Source of the DNA: an uncultured Pelagibacteraceae bacterium
GTDB taxonomy: Bacteria > Pseudomonadota > Alphaproteobacteria > Pelagibacterales > AG-422-B15
Length of the DNA: 32,022 nucleotides
NCBI GenBank assembly: GCA_902524795.1
Contig: CABZEU010000002.1
Span: forward strand, 1-32,022
Reading direction: 5' to 3'
The notes below the pieces were generated by a model that saw only the letters and a program-made list of their open reading frames with translations, was not told the DNA's origin and ran no database searches. Positions 10,186 to 18,537 of this stretch are shown here, in pieces; position 1 is the first letter of the stretch, and every line of letters starts with the position of its first letter. The position numbers and the translations under genes were made by a program.

Positions 10186-11244
10186 TTAATAATTAATTTC
10201 CTGTCCCTCAATCACATATTCTTGGCCGACTGTAATAATCTTTGTTATTTCAGGTAATCCTTCCACCCAGAGACCATCTGGAGTGTCTTCAATAATAGAT
10301 ATTTTTTTAAAAGTTGCTCTGTTATCAATTGCGATTTTAACACCTAACTCTCCATTATCATCCAAAGATAATAAATAAGAAGGTATTAAATGCGCTGTTG
10401 TTTCGCGCACTGGTACTTTTATTTCTGCTGTTAATCCCTCTCTAATTTCTCCACCTATGTTAGATATTTCAGCTTCAACTGTATAAGTTCTTGTTAAAGG
10501 TGAAGCACTCTTACCGACAAAGTTAATTTGGCCTTTTAAAATTATGTTATTGAGAAGCTCAATTTCTACTTTTGATTTCTTTTTAACTTTACTTACTTCT
10601 TTTTCAGTTACCTCTCCCACAACCTTCATTGGATCTAATTGAATAATTGTCACACACGGCAAGCTTGGACCAATTAATGAACCTTTTTCAACATGCACTT
10701 CTTCAATGTATCCGTCAAAAGGGGCTAATATTTTTGTATTATTCAATTCATTTTGTGTCATCTCAACTTTAGCATCAGCACCTTTAAGTCTCGCCTCAGC
10801 CATTGCCAAATCATTTTCTGAACGATATCCGTCAATCTTAAGCTTGTTTATTGCGTCATACTGAAGGCTAGCTTGTTTTTGAAGAGCGAGCGCTTCATCT
10901 AAAATTGCAGCTCTGTTTTCTTCTTCCAAACTGCAAACTAAATCATTTCTTTTGACATAGTCACCCTTTTTAGAAGTAAAAATAACATTTGAAGAAGTTT
11001 TTGGATTTAGATTAATTTTTTTATTTGCTTCAGTTTTGCCTCTAATAGTTAGATAAAAAACTTTTTTCTCAGAACTAGTCTCCATTACTCTCACAGATAC
11101 TGATTCATCTACTTCGATAGATTTCTCAATATTTTCAACAACTTCAATATCATTATCTCCACTTAGAACTCCTGATAAAATCCACAGAAGTACACCTGCA
11201 AGGATGTAAAAAGCTATCATGTAATTACTTAATAAAAATCTCAT
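10186..11244 (-). CDS. RND-type membrane fusion (adaptor) protein
   Basis: Periplasmic adaptor of the HlyD/AcrA family linking the RND permease to the outer-membrane channel. It has 352 aa, with an N-terminal membrane anchor (about 6-28) and no lipobox. A lipoyl/barrel-sandwich half follows (KINLNPKTSSNVIF, KKGDYVKRNDLV), then a helical hairpin (about 110-170), the second lipoyl half (ILAPFDGYIEEVHVEKGSLIG), and beta-barrel and membrane-proximal domains. The hairpin is short, so a tip-to-tip contact with TolC would have limited reach. A good ribosome-binding site (GAGG; CCTC on the plus strand at 11251-11254) lies 6 bp before the ATG in the 23-bp gap after padR. This is the only clear Shine-Dalgarno I noted within the run, so this gene may be a separate translation entry point. 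Confidence 0.93.
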   Translation of the reverse strand: MRFLLSNYMIAFYILAGVLLWILSGVLSGDNDIEVVENIEKSIEVDESVSVRVMETSSEKKVFYLTIRGKTEANKKINLNPKTSSNVIFTSKKGDYVKRNDLVCSLEEENRAAILDEALALQKQASLQYDAINKLKIDGYRSENDLAMAEARLKGADAKVEMTQNELNNTKILAPFDGYIEEVHVEKGSLIGPSLPCVTIIQLDPMKVVGEVTEKEVSKVKKKSKVEIELLNNIILKGQINFVGKSASPLTRTYTVEAEISNIGGEIREGLTAEIKVPVRETTAHLIPSYLLSLDDNGELGVKIAIDNRATFKKISIIEDTPDGLWVEGLPEITKIITVGQEYVIEGQEINY

Positions 11245-11267
11245 ATTTAACCTCGATAATGTTTAAT

Positions 11268-11819
11268 TTATTCCTTTAATAGATGTCTATTCTTCTCAAC
11301 GTACCCAATTCCCGTTTCAAAAAGTGTTGATGCTAAACCTCTAATAAATTTAATTGATTTTTCATTTCTTAAAGCAGCAAGTTCATCGGGGATAGGGCCA
11401 TCATATTTAAATTGTTCAAGCTTCTGTTTTAAATATAGAACTCTCTCATTCATTACAGTGTCTAACATTTCATTTGGGAGATATTTGGAGAATAATATCA
11501 ATAAAAAAAATTCAGATTTTATCTGATCGCCAAAATTCCCTGATCTTATATATTCTGCAGCATCACTTAGTAAATTAGACTTCATCAGCTCTAATCCTTT
11601 TTTTGTGATTGTATAAACTTTTTTGTCTGGTTTTTTACTTTGTGTGTGCTGTTTGCAAGAAACATATTTATTAGATTGTAGATTATTTAATGTGGGATAA
11701 ATTGTTCCAAAACTTAAACTGTAGAAATCTGAAAGAGGACCTTCAAACATTTGTTTTATTTCATATCCAGATCTTGGACCAAGTGATAAGAGACCTAAAC
11801 AAAGAGTTTCTTTTTGCAC
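11268..11819 (-). CDS. PadR-family transcriptional regulator
   Basis: Dimeric winged-helix repressor family that often controls efflux pumps and responds to small aromatic or toxic ligands. In the 183-aa protein residues 1-85 carry the PadR fold: LCLGLLSLGPRSGYEIK, the recognition region FGTIYPTLNNLQSNKYV, and the wing DKKVYTITKKGLE. The C-terminal half is helical and fits the Vir_act_alpha_C dimerisation region. The start is GTG, one base after the TAA of the TolC-like gene; the next Met is too far in and would remove the first helix of the DNA-binding domain. Its place between channel and adaptor genes points to autoregulation of this efflux operon. The paired palindromes upstream of the channel gene are the obvious target. 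Ligand unknown. Confidence 0.93.
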   Translation of the reverse strand: MQKETLCLGLLSLGPRSGYEIKQMFEGPLSDFYSLSFGTIYPTLNNLQSNKYVSCKQHTQSKKPDKKVYTITKKGLELMKSNLLSDAAEYIRSGNFGDQIKSEFFLLILFSKYLPNEMLDTVMNERVLYLKQKLEQFKYDGPIPDELAALRNEKSIKFIRGLASTLFETGIGYVEKNRHLLKE

Positions 11820-11820
11820 T

Positions 11821-13110
11821 TTAATTTACCTCTAAATTTTCTAAACTAAGTATCCCAGCTAGATACATAATTTGAGTTTTTACTATTTCTCTATCTTTTT
11901 GTTTATTAAAATAATTGATTTCTGAGTTAAGCAACGCTTGTCTTGCAATTAAAACATCAAGTACACTTCTTTCACCAACTTCTTGCTCAATCACAGTACC
12001 TTTGTACGCAGTTTTATTGGCGTTATAATTCAGTTCTGCAGCTTTAATGGTTTGCTCTGAAATTTTATATTTATCCCAAATATTTTCAGAAAGGATTACT
12101 GTTTCATTTTGTGTTTTTTGCAAAAGAATTAATTGTGAATTTTTAAGTTCCTTTGCTTTGCGAACATTAGACAACGATTTACCAGCAGTAAAAATTGGCC
12201 AATTAAGGGTAGCTTTGACTTCTTCATTGGTCAATTCATCTACCTCTGATGAAAATTCATCTAACTCAGATTTAGTGGCAGTAAGATTAAGTTGGGGGTA
12301 ATAAGCCGAACGGGCAACTCCTACATTAGCATTCATTATTTTCATATTTACTTCTGCCATTCTAATTGAGTAATTATTTAATATTAAAATATCTTTAAAC
12401 TCTTCATATGAGTTCGGGATATCAACATTAATTTCTGAAAAAATTAAATTAATGGCTTCAACACCAACTAAATCAAAGAATGAGTTTTTTAAATTTTTTA
12501 GAATTATTTCCGAATCTAATAAATCAATCTTTGCAATATTTAAGTAAGCTTCAGCCTGAGCTACATCAGTTTTTGATGCAAGGCCAACCTCATATTCTTT
12601 TATTGTTGCATTTGATCTCTCTGAAACAGACTCAAGGTTATCCTTGTATGATCGAAGCGATTTTTCAGCAACAAGGACATTATAGTAAGCTTCAATTGTT
12701 TCTAAAATTATATCTTGAGTAACTTTTTGCTGATTAAGTATTTTTAAGTTTAGAGATTCTTTTGTTGAAACTGAATTGTAAAACCGATTGAAACCACTAA
12801 AAAGATTTTGGGATAAAATAATTGACTTACTACTTGGGGTTAACTCATATTCAGTAGCACTAATTCCAGATTGCGTTTTAATATTTAAGTATTCGTTTTC
12901 AGATATATTTGCATTAAGACTAATAGATGGAAAATAATTTGATTTAGATTGAAAATAATCCTCTTCAGCAATATCTACATTATTAGCCTCCATTTTAAGA
13001 AGTAAGTTATTAGCTAAAGACTCACTTATTGCATCATTTAGGCTTAATGCGCCAGCATTATTGCTTGACAATAAAGCTACTACTGTTGCTAAATATTTAA
13101 AATATTTCAT
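11821..13110 (-). CDS. TolC-like outer-membrane efflux channel
   Basis: Outer-membrane factor of a tripartite efflux system, 429 aa, near the usual 430-490. An N-terminal signal peptide (hydrophobic about 6-20, likely cleaved after NAGA) is followed by LSLNDAISESLANN, the standard start of the first OEP repeat. Long amphipathic helices follow, with a second repeat near residue 215-420 containing the typical ATLNWPIFTAG and QEVGERSVLDVLIARQALLNSE segments. It is the first gene of the minus-strand run. Upstream on its strand an AAAGGA ribosome-binding site sits near the ATG, and two matching palindromes overlap the expected promoter. It might serve other exporters of the cell as well, but its position makes it the dedicated channel of the two RND permeases. 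Confidence 0.92.
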   Translation of the reverse strand: MKYFKYLATVVALLSSNNAGALSLNDAISESLANNLLLKMEANNVDIAEEDYFQSKSNYFPSISLNANISENEYLNIKTQSGISATEYELTPSSKSIILSQNLFSGFNRFYNSVSTKESLNLKILNQQKVTQDIILETIEAYYNVLVAEKSLRSYKDNLESVSERSNATIKEYEVGLASKTDVAQAEAYLNIAKIDLLDSEIILKNLKNSFFDLVGVEAINLIFSEINVDIPNSYEEFKDILILNNYSIRMAEVNMKIMNANVGVARSAYYPQLNLTATKSELDEFSSEVDELTNEEVKATLNWPIFTAGKSLSNVRKAKELKNSQLILLQKTQNETVILSENIWDKYKISEQTIKAAELNYNANKTAYKGTVIEQEVGERSVLDVLIARQALLNSEINYFNKQKDREIVKTQIMYLAGILSLENLEVN

Positions 13111-13136
13111 ATAAACGTCCTTTGAAAAAAAGTATC

Positions 13137-13153
13137 TATATCAGGTTGATATA
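13137..13153. promoter_or_regulatory. Putative PadR operator, tolC-proximal
   Basis: Perfect inverted repeat TATATCA-GGT-TGATATA with 7-bp arms and a 3-bp spacer, 27-43 bp upstream of the tolC-like start. The same TATATCA-N3-TGATATA pattern recurs 30 bp away, centre to centre. On the tolC strand an AT-rich -10-like run (TATATAT) overlaps this site, so a bound repressor would cover the promoter. Assignment to the PadR protein is inference from adjacency. Confidence 0.6.
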
Positions 13154-13165
13154 TATAATCAATAC

Positions 13166-13184
13166 CTATATCAATGTGATATAG
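13166..13184. promoter_or_regulatory. Putative PadR operator, distal copy
   Basis: Perfect inverted repeat CTATATCA-ATG-TGATATAG with 8-bp arms and a 3-bp spacer. Its inner 17 bp match the first site's consensus. The centres are 30 bp apart, about three helical turns, so two dimers would bind the same face of the DNA. On the tolC strand it contains a TTGATA that could serve as a -35 element. It also lies 64 bp upstream of the divergent rlmE start, so it could affect both directions. Confidence 0.6.
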
Positions 13185-13248
13185 TAGTATTTGCCTATTT
13201 TTCAAGTAAAATACAAAAATTGTTAAATAATTGAAAAAAAACAATATT

Positions 13249-13872
13249 ATGAAAATTAAAAATAAATCTTTTAAGGATAAAAGTAAGAAATGGCTCAAAA
13301 GGCATGTAGATGATGAGTTTGTGCAAAAGTCTATTAGTGATAATTACAGGTCAAGGGCTGCTTACAAGTTAATCGAAATCATTGATAAATATAAAATATT
13401 AGATGAGGCCAAAAATGTAATTGATCTTGGTTCAGCTCCTGGAAGTTGGTGTCAAGTGCTTAAAAATCGAGGGAAAGGTCTGAATTCAATAATTGCTATA
13501 GATATTTTGGAAATGTCAGAAATTAAGGGCATTACTTTTTACCAAACAGATTTTTTATCTCTCGAATTTGAAAAAATCTCTAACATCATTGGTAAATTCG
13601 ATCTAGTACTCTCTGATATTTCGCCAAATTTATCAGGGAATAAAGTTTCTGATTTCCTTCTTTCTAGAGATTTGGTTGAAAATGCCTTAAGTTATTCACT
13701 TCAGAATCTTAATGCTGATGGGCATTTTATAGCTAAGTATTTCAGATCAGGTGATATTTCAGACATTCTTACTATATGTAAGAGGAACTTTTATAAGGTT
13801 ACATCATTCAAGCCAAAATCAAGTAGGAAAAATTCAAGTGAAATGTACTTAGTTTGTCTTAGAAAAAAATAA
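13249..13872 (+). CDS. rlmE: 23S rRNA 2'-O-ribose U2552 methyltransferase
   Basis: FtsJ/RrmJ-type SAM-dependent methyltransferase acting on the A-loop of 23S rRNA late in 50S assembly. It has 207 aa from ATG 13249; an in-frame TTG at 13231 would add six Lys/Asn-rich residues and is less likely. The catalytic K-D-K-E tetrad is present at K40 (RSRAAYKL), D123 (LSDISPNLSGN), K163 (FIAKYF) and E198 (SSEMYLV), positions nearly identical to those of the E. coli enzyme. The SAM motif is DLGSAPGSWCQ (59-69). It is divergent from the efflux operon and followed 43 bp later by guaB on the same strand, so rlmE and the gua genes may share a transcript. Confidence 0.95.
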   Translation: MKIKNKSFKDKSKKWLKRHVDDEFVQKSISDNYRSRAAYKLIEIIDKYKILDEAKNVIDLGSAPGSWCQVLKNRGKGLNSIIAIDILEMSEIKGITFYQTDFLSLEFEKISNIIGKFDLVLSDISPNLSGNKVSDFLLSRDLVENALSYSLQNLNADGHFIAKYFRSGDISDILTICKRNFYKVTSFKPKSSRKNSSEMYLVCLRKK

Positions 13873-13880
13873 CACCTTGA

Positions 13881-15382
<1,502 letters not shown>

Positions 15383-15386
15383 GTTG

Positions 15387-15785
15387 ATGAAATATTTTAT
15401 AATTTTAACTCTTTTTTTAAACTCATCGCATTCTTGGTCAGCGTCAAATTTTTACGATAATGCTCTAAAAAATTTCGACGAAACTAAATACAAAACAGCC
15501 ATTAAATATTTAGAAAAGGAAATTGTTTTTAATCCCAAATCGTCTGATTCATTTATTTTACTTGGAAAATCTTATGAAAGACTAGACGATTTAAACACCG
15601 CTCATAAATATTATAATATTGCGTTTACCTTAGTACCGCATAGTTTAGAGCTTAATTTTCTTTTAGGAAAGACAGCATATGGATTGGGTAATATAGAAGA
15701 TTATGCTGAATTCATATCTAATTTAGAAATCCTTTGTGAGAATGACTGTGAAGAAATTGATAATCTAAAATTACTGGCTGAGTAG
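15387..15785 (+). CDS. Small exported TPR-repeat protein between guaB and guaA
   Basis: A 132-aa protein starting at ATG 15387, the Met that opens a signal peptide (MKYFIILTLFLNSSHSWSA), probably cleaved just after SWSA. A longer in-frame start at 15327 would lie inside guaB and spoil the signal peptide, so I reject it. The mature part has two to three tetratricopeptide-type helical hairpins (NFDETKYKTAIKYLEKEI; SDSFILLGKSYERLDDLNTA; LNFLLGKTAYGLGN) and a C-terminal acidic tail containing two cysteines in CENDC. It is likely a periplasmic protein-interaction module. Translation should be coupled to both gua genes (gaps of 4 bp and 1 bp). No specific function can be assigned. Confidence 0.8.
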   Translation: MKYFIILTLFLNSSHSWSASNFYDNALKNFDETKYKTAIKYLEKEIVFNPKSSDSFILLGKSYERLDDLNTAHKYYNIAFTLVPHSLELNFLLGKTAYGLGNIEDYAEFISNLEILCENDCEEIDNLKLLAE

Positions 15786-15786
15786 T

Positions 15787-17325
15787 ATGATTTATATTGT
15801 AGACTTTGGCTCTCAGGTTACCCAATTAATTGCAAGAAGGGTTCGAGAGGCCAGCGTTTACTGTGAGATTGTAAGCAACACCAATCTTTTGAGTAAAATC
15901 AAAAATATGAAACCAACTGGAATCATATTTTCCGGTGGGCCCGCAAGTGTTCATAAGTCACGTACACCAAAAATTGATCAGAAAATCTTTTCGTTAAATA
16001 TTCCAATACTAGGAATTTGTTACGGAATGCAACTAATAGTGCATCAACTTGGAGGCAAGGTTGAAATATCAAATGAACGTGAATTTGGCAAAACATTAAT
16101 TACGCACACCAATAAAAGTAAGCTCTTTCAAAATATTAGGTTAAAAAAGAAGCAACATTATGTATGGATGAGTCATGGAGACAAAGCAATCAAGTTACCT
16201 AATGATTTTAGGACCATTGCAAAAAGTAAGAACTCTAAATTTGCAGGAATAGAAAACAAAAAACTAAATATTTATGGTCTACAATTTCATCCTGAAGTGG
16301 TTCACACACATCAAGGTGAAAAAATAATTAATAACTTCATAATTAATATTTGTAAAACTAAACCAATATGGAGTATGCAAAACTATCTTAAAACACAAGT
16401 CGCTAAAATAAAGACCAAGGTTGGAAAAAATCATGTCATTTGTGGTTTATCAGGAGGAGTGGACAGTATGGTTACTGCGGCAATAATTTCAAAAGCAATT
16501 AATAAACAATTAACATGCATCTATGTGGATACAGGTTTAATGAGATTGAATGAAACTGAGGAGGTTCAAACTTTGTTCAAAAAGCATTTTAAATCAAAGC
16601 TTATTACAGTGAATGCCAAGAATAGATTCTTCACTTCCCTTAAAGGAGTATCTGATCCAGAAAAAAAACGTAAAATTATCGGAAACTTATTCATAAATAT
16701 ATTCGATACCGAGTCCAAAAAAATCTCTAAAGCAAAATTTTTAGCTCAAGGTACAATCTACCCAGACATAATAGAAAGTCAAAGTTTTCATGGAGGGCCA
16801 ACCTCAGTTATCAAGTCACATCATAATGTTGGAGGTTTGCCTAGAGTAATGAAGCTAGACCTTGTGGAGCCTCTTCAGGAGTTATTTAAGGATGAAGTTC
16901 GTAGACTTGGCAAAGAACTAAAATTACCCAAAGAATTTATACAACGACATCCGTTTCCAGGTCCTGGATTAGGAATTCGAGTATTAAGTGATATTACAAA
17001 AGAAAAAGTACAGATGTTACAACAGGCAGATAAAATATATATTGATGAGATTAAGGCAGCTAATTTATATAAAGAAATTTGGCAGGCTTTTGCAGTTTTA
17101 TTACCTGTTCGAACCGTTGGTGTAATGGGTGACCAAAGGTCATATGAGTTTGTTTGTGGCTTGAGGGCTGTTACCTCTGTTGACGGAATGACTGCTGATT
17201 TTTACCCTTTTAGTGGTGAATTTTTAAGTAAAGTATCAACTCGTATTATAAATGAAGTAAAAGGGATTAATCGCGTCATTTACGATACTACTTCCAAGCC
17301 TCCTGGCACTATTGAGTGGGAATAA
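15787..17325 (+). CDS. guaA: GMP synthase (glutamine-hydrolysing)
   Basis: Converts XMP to GMP using ATP and glutamine-derived ammonia. It has 512 aa. Residues 1-190 form a class I glutamine amidotransferase with nucleophile C78 (GICYGMQ) and the His/Glu pair H168, E170 (LQFHPEV). An ATP-pyrophosphatase domain follows with the PP-loop SGGVDS (222-227), and then the dimerisation/XMP-binding domain ending in the family-typical PPGTIEWE. The start is one base after the TPR stop. Its last 23 bp, stop codon included, are duplicated at 17875-17897, which marks the gene's 3' end as a likely integration site that keeps the gene intact. Confidence 0.98.
   Translation: MIYIVDFGSQVTQLIARRVREASVYCEIVSNTNLLSKIKNMKPTGIIFSGGPASVHKSRTPKIDQKIFSLNIPILGICYGMQLIVHQLGGKVEISNEREFGKTLITHTNKSKLFQNIRLKKKQHYVWMSHGDKAIKLPNDFRTIAKSKNSKFAGIENKKLNIYGLQFHPEVVHTHQGEKIINNFIINICKTKPIWSMQNYLKTQVAKIKTKVGKNHVICGLSGGVDSMVTAAIISKAINKQLTCIYVDTGLMRLNETEEVQTLFKKHFKSKLITVNAKNRFFTSLKGVSDPEKKRKIIGNLFINIFDTESKKISKAKFLAQGTIYPDIIESQSFHGGPTSVIKSHHNVGGLPRVMKLDLVEPLQELFKDEVRRLGKELKLPKEFIQRHPFPGPGLGIRVLSDITKEKVQMLQQADKIYIDEIKAANLYKEIWQAFAVLLPVRTVGVMGDQRSYEFVCGLRAVTSVDGMTADFYPFSGEFLSKVSTRIINEVKGINRVIYDTTSKPPGTIEWE
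17303..17325 (+). repeat. 23-bp direct repeat, copy 1 (guaA 3' end; candidate attL)
   Basis: These 23 bp cover the last seven guaA codons (first one partial) and the TAA stop. They are identical, base for base, to 17875-17897. Identity breaks off immediately on both sides. Confidence 0.9.
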
Positions 17326-17354
17326 ATTAAAAATATAATAAAATCAATGACTTA

Positions 17355-17414
17355 AGATCAAACATTATTTAAAACGATTTGATCTCAATTTTACTCTTAC
17401 TAATTTTGATTAGT
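17355..17414 (+). terminator. Two inverted repeats downstream of guaA
   Basis: First: AGATCAAA (17355-17362) pairs perfectly with TTTGATCT (17378-17385) across a 15-nt loop. Second: ACTAAT (17399-17404) and ATTAGT (17409-17414) around TTTG. Stems are AT-rich and lack a clean U-tract, so rho-independent termination of the gua operon is possible but weak. They could equally be recombinase or regulator sites of the inserted segment. Confidence 0.3.
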
Positions 17415-17447
17415 TTGAATTTTTAAGGAATAATTGTAGATTTAGAA

Positions 17448-17753
17448 ATGTCCAATTTAATTGAATGTATAGATTGCGGTCATCAAGTTTCAAAACGAGC
17501 AGAGACATGTCCAAAGTGTGGTGCTCCAGTTGATGATGGATCAGTAAAATACTTTGAAAAAGACTTCAAAGATCCCCGTATCTATAAAAAGGAAGATCCA
17601 AACCAGAAGCTTATAATTGTTATTGTATCTATTGCTGTTTTCGCTTTTTTAATTTGGGCTGGTTCTACTGATGCCGGAAAAAAAATATGGAATTCAGATT
17701 ACAGTGAATGTAGAGAATATTTCAAGCAATCATATTGTGAAAATAGAGATTAA
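17448..17753 (+). CDS. Zinc-ribbon, single-pass membrane protein
   Basis: A 101-aa protein. At the N-terminus is a zinc ribbon with C7-x2-C10 and C21-x2-C24 (ECIDCGHQ and TCPKCGAP), the usual short 'zinc_ribbon' fold. A charged linker (31-53) leads to one membrane helix at about 55-71 (IIVIVSIAVFAFLIWAG), then a 30-residue tail with C88 and C97 that could form a disulfide if periplasmic. With the basic linker before the helix, the ribbon should be cytoplasmic. It is the only gene between the two guaA-end repeats. Similar ribbon-plus-helix proteins are widespread and mostly uncharacterised; I assign no function. No good ribosome-binding site is close to the ATG. Confidence 0.75.
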   Translation: MSNLIECIDCGHQVSKRAETCPKCGAPVDDGSVKYFEKDFKDPRIYKKEDPNQKLIIVIVSIAVFAFLIWAGSTDAGKKIWNSDYSECREYFKQSYCENRD

Positions 17754-17804
17754 CAATATATTTGCAACATTATTTCCATTAATAATTTCATTAAAAAGAA
17801 AATG

Positions 17805-17826
17805 AAAACTTACACAAAACTTACAC
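17805..17826 (+). repeat. Tandem 11-bp direct repeat (AAAACTTACAC x2)
   Basis: Two exact, adjacent copies at 17805-17815 and 17816-17826, with a period of one helical turn, 49 bp before the second guaA-end copy. Adjacent short direct repeats beside an attachment core resemble arm-type binding sites of tyrosine integrases; that reading is inference. Confidence 0.6.
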
Positions 17827-17874
17827 ACTTTAAAAATAACCTATGTGAGCATTGCTACACAAGGCTTCTACAAA

Positions 17875-17897
17875 CTGGCACTATTGAGTGGGAATAA
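17875..17897 (+). repeat. 23-bp direct repeat, copy 2 (displaced guaA end; candidate attR)
   Basis: Exact copy of the guaA terminus including its stop codon. In the guaA frame it reads GTIEWE-stop but is preceded by unrelated sequence (RLLQT), so it is not part of a longer guaA pseudogene. It lies in a 204-bp non-coding gap (17754-17957). Confidence 0.9.
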
Positions 17898-17957
17898 CAT
17901 AACAACTTAGCTAAAATCTAACCTAAAAATTAAATAGAATTTAACTATAATAAGGCA

Positions 17958-18473
17958 ATGAAAAACTTTTTTTATAAAATTTTTAAATTTTTAAAATCAA
18001 TATTTAAATTAAATTTTACAGATTTTACCTGGATTAAAACAGCAAAATTTATTGAATTAGATAATATAGATGTATCTGAGGATCCAGTAAGACCAGAGCT
18101 TGATCTCGATTGGAGAACCGCACATGATAGAAAAATTTATGGTTTAGAATATAACAATGAAATTGAGGGTATTATGTGTTTAGCATTTACTAAAGATGTT
18201 CCTCATTCAGTAAGAGAATTAGATTTAATGAGCCGACTAGCAGTCTACGAGCAAAATGCTGATACAATTATTGCTTATACTGTATGGTCTAGAAAAAAAG
18301 GGGCGGGTAGAAAAATTATGGAGGAGGCTTTAAAATTTGGAAAGGAGATGGGCTATAAAAGGATTGTTACTCTATCCCCATTGACACCCATAGCCACTCA
18401 TTATCACATTAGAAATGGCGCTAAACTCTTAGGACATAATCCAACAACACAGAATTTCGAATATTCACTATAA
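17958..18473 (+). CDS. GNAT-fold N-acetyltransferase
   Basis: A 171-aa protein. The C-terminal half carries the GNAT acetyl-CoA-binding motif A (SRKKGAGRKIMEEALKFGKEMG, about 113-134, with the R-x-x-G-x-G/A-type turn), followed by a beta strand (RIVTLSPL) and a motif-B-like segment with HIRNGAKLLG. The N-terminus (1-25) is unusually basic and aromatic (MKNFFYKIFKFLKSIFK), an amphipathic helix that may touch the membrane. A TATAAT at 17946-17951 sits only 6 bp before the ATG, with no clear -35. It lies just beyond the second guaA-end repeat, so in the uninterrupted ancestor it would follow guaA directly. Substrate unknown. Confidence 0.72.
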   Translation: MKNFFYKIFKFLKSIFKLNFTDFTWIKTAKFIELDNIDVSEDPVRPELDLDWRTAHDRKIYGLEYNNEIEGIMCLAFTKDVPHSVRELDLMSRLAVYEQNADTIIAYTVWSRKKGAGRKIMEEALKFGKEMGYKRIVTLSPLTPIATHYHIRNGAKLLGHNPTTQNFEYSL

Positions 18474-18537
18474 TACTCAAGACTAATAGTTCAAATCTAT
18501 GGAAACTAGATATAATTAAGTTATATATATAATAATT

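Larger units (their letters stand above)
17326..17897. mobile_element. Putative minimal integrated element or remnant at guaA 3' end
   Basis: A 572-bp segment bounded by the two exact copies of the guaA terminal 23 bp. It contains one complete ORF (zinc-ribbon membrane protein), two hairpins just after guaA and a tandem 11-bp repeat before the distal copy. The guaA 3' end is an established integration target for tyrosine-recombinase genomic islands in several bacterial groups, and site-specific insertion leaves exactly this kind of duplicated gene end. No integrase is present, so this is either a remnant after deletion, a scar with retained cargo, or a non-autonomous element mobilised in trans. 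The duplication is seen; the mechanism is inferred. Confidence 0.55.

Noticed and set aside
13107-13298. 63-codon reverse-strand ORF over the tolC/rlmE gap
   Set aside because: Covers the operators and the rlmE start; the product is a Phe/Leu/Ile run from A/T-rich DNA without recognisable features.
17754-17957. tRNA or attC-like structure as the integration target
   Set aside because: No cloverleaf, anticodon arm or CCA-like end could be found; the repeat is plainly the guaA terminus.
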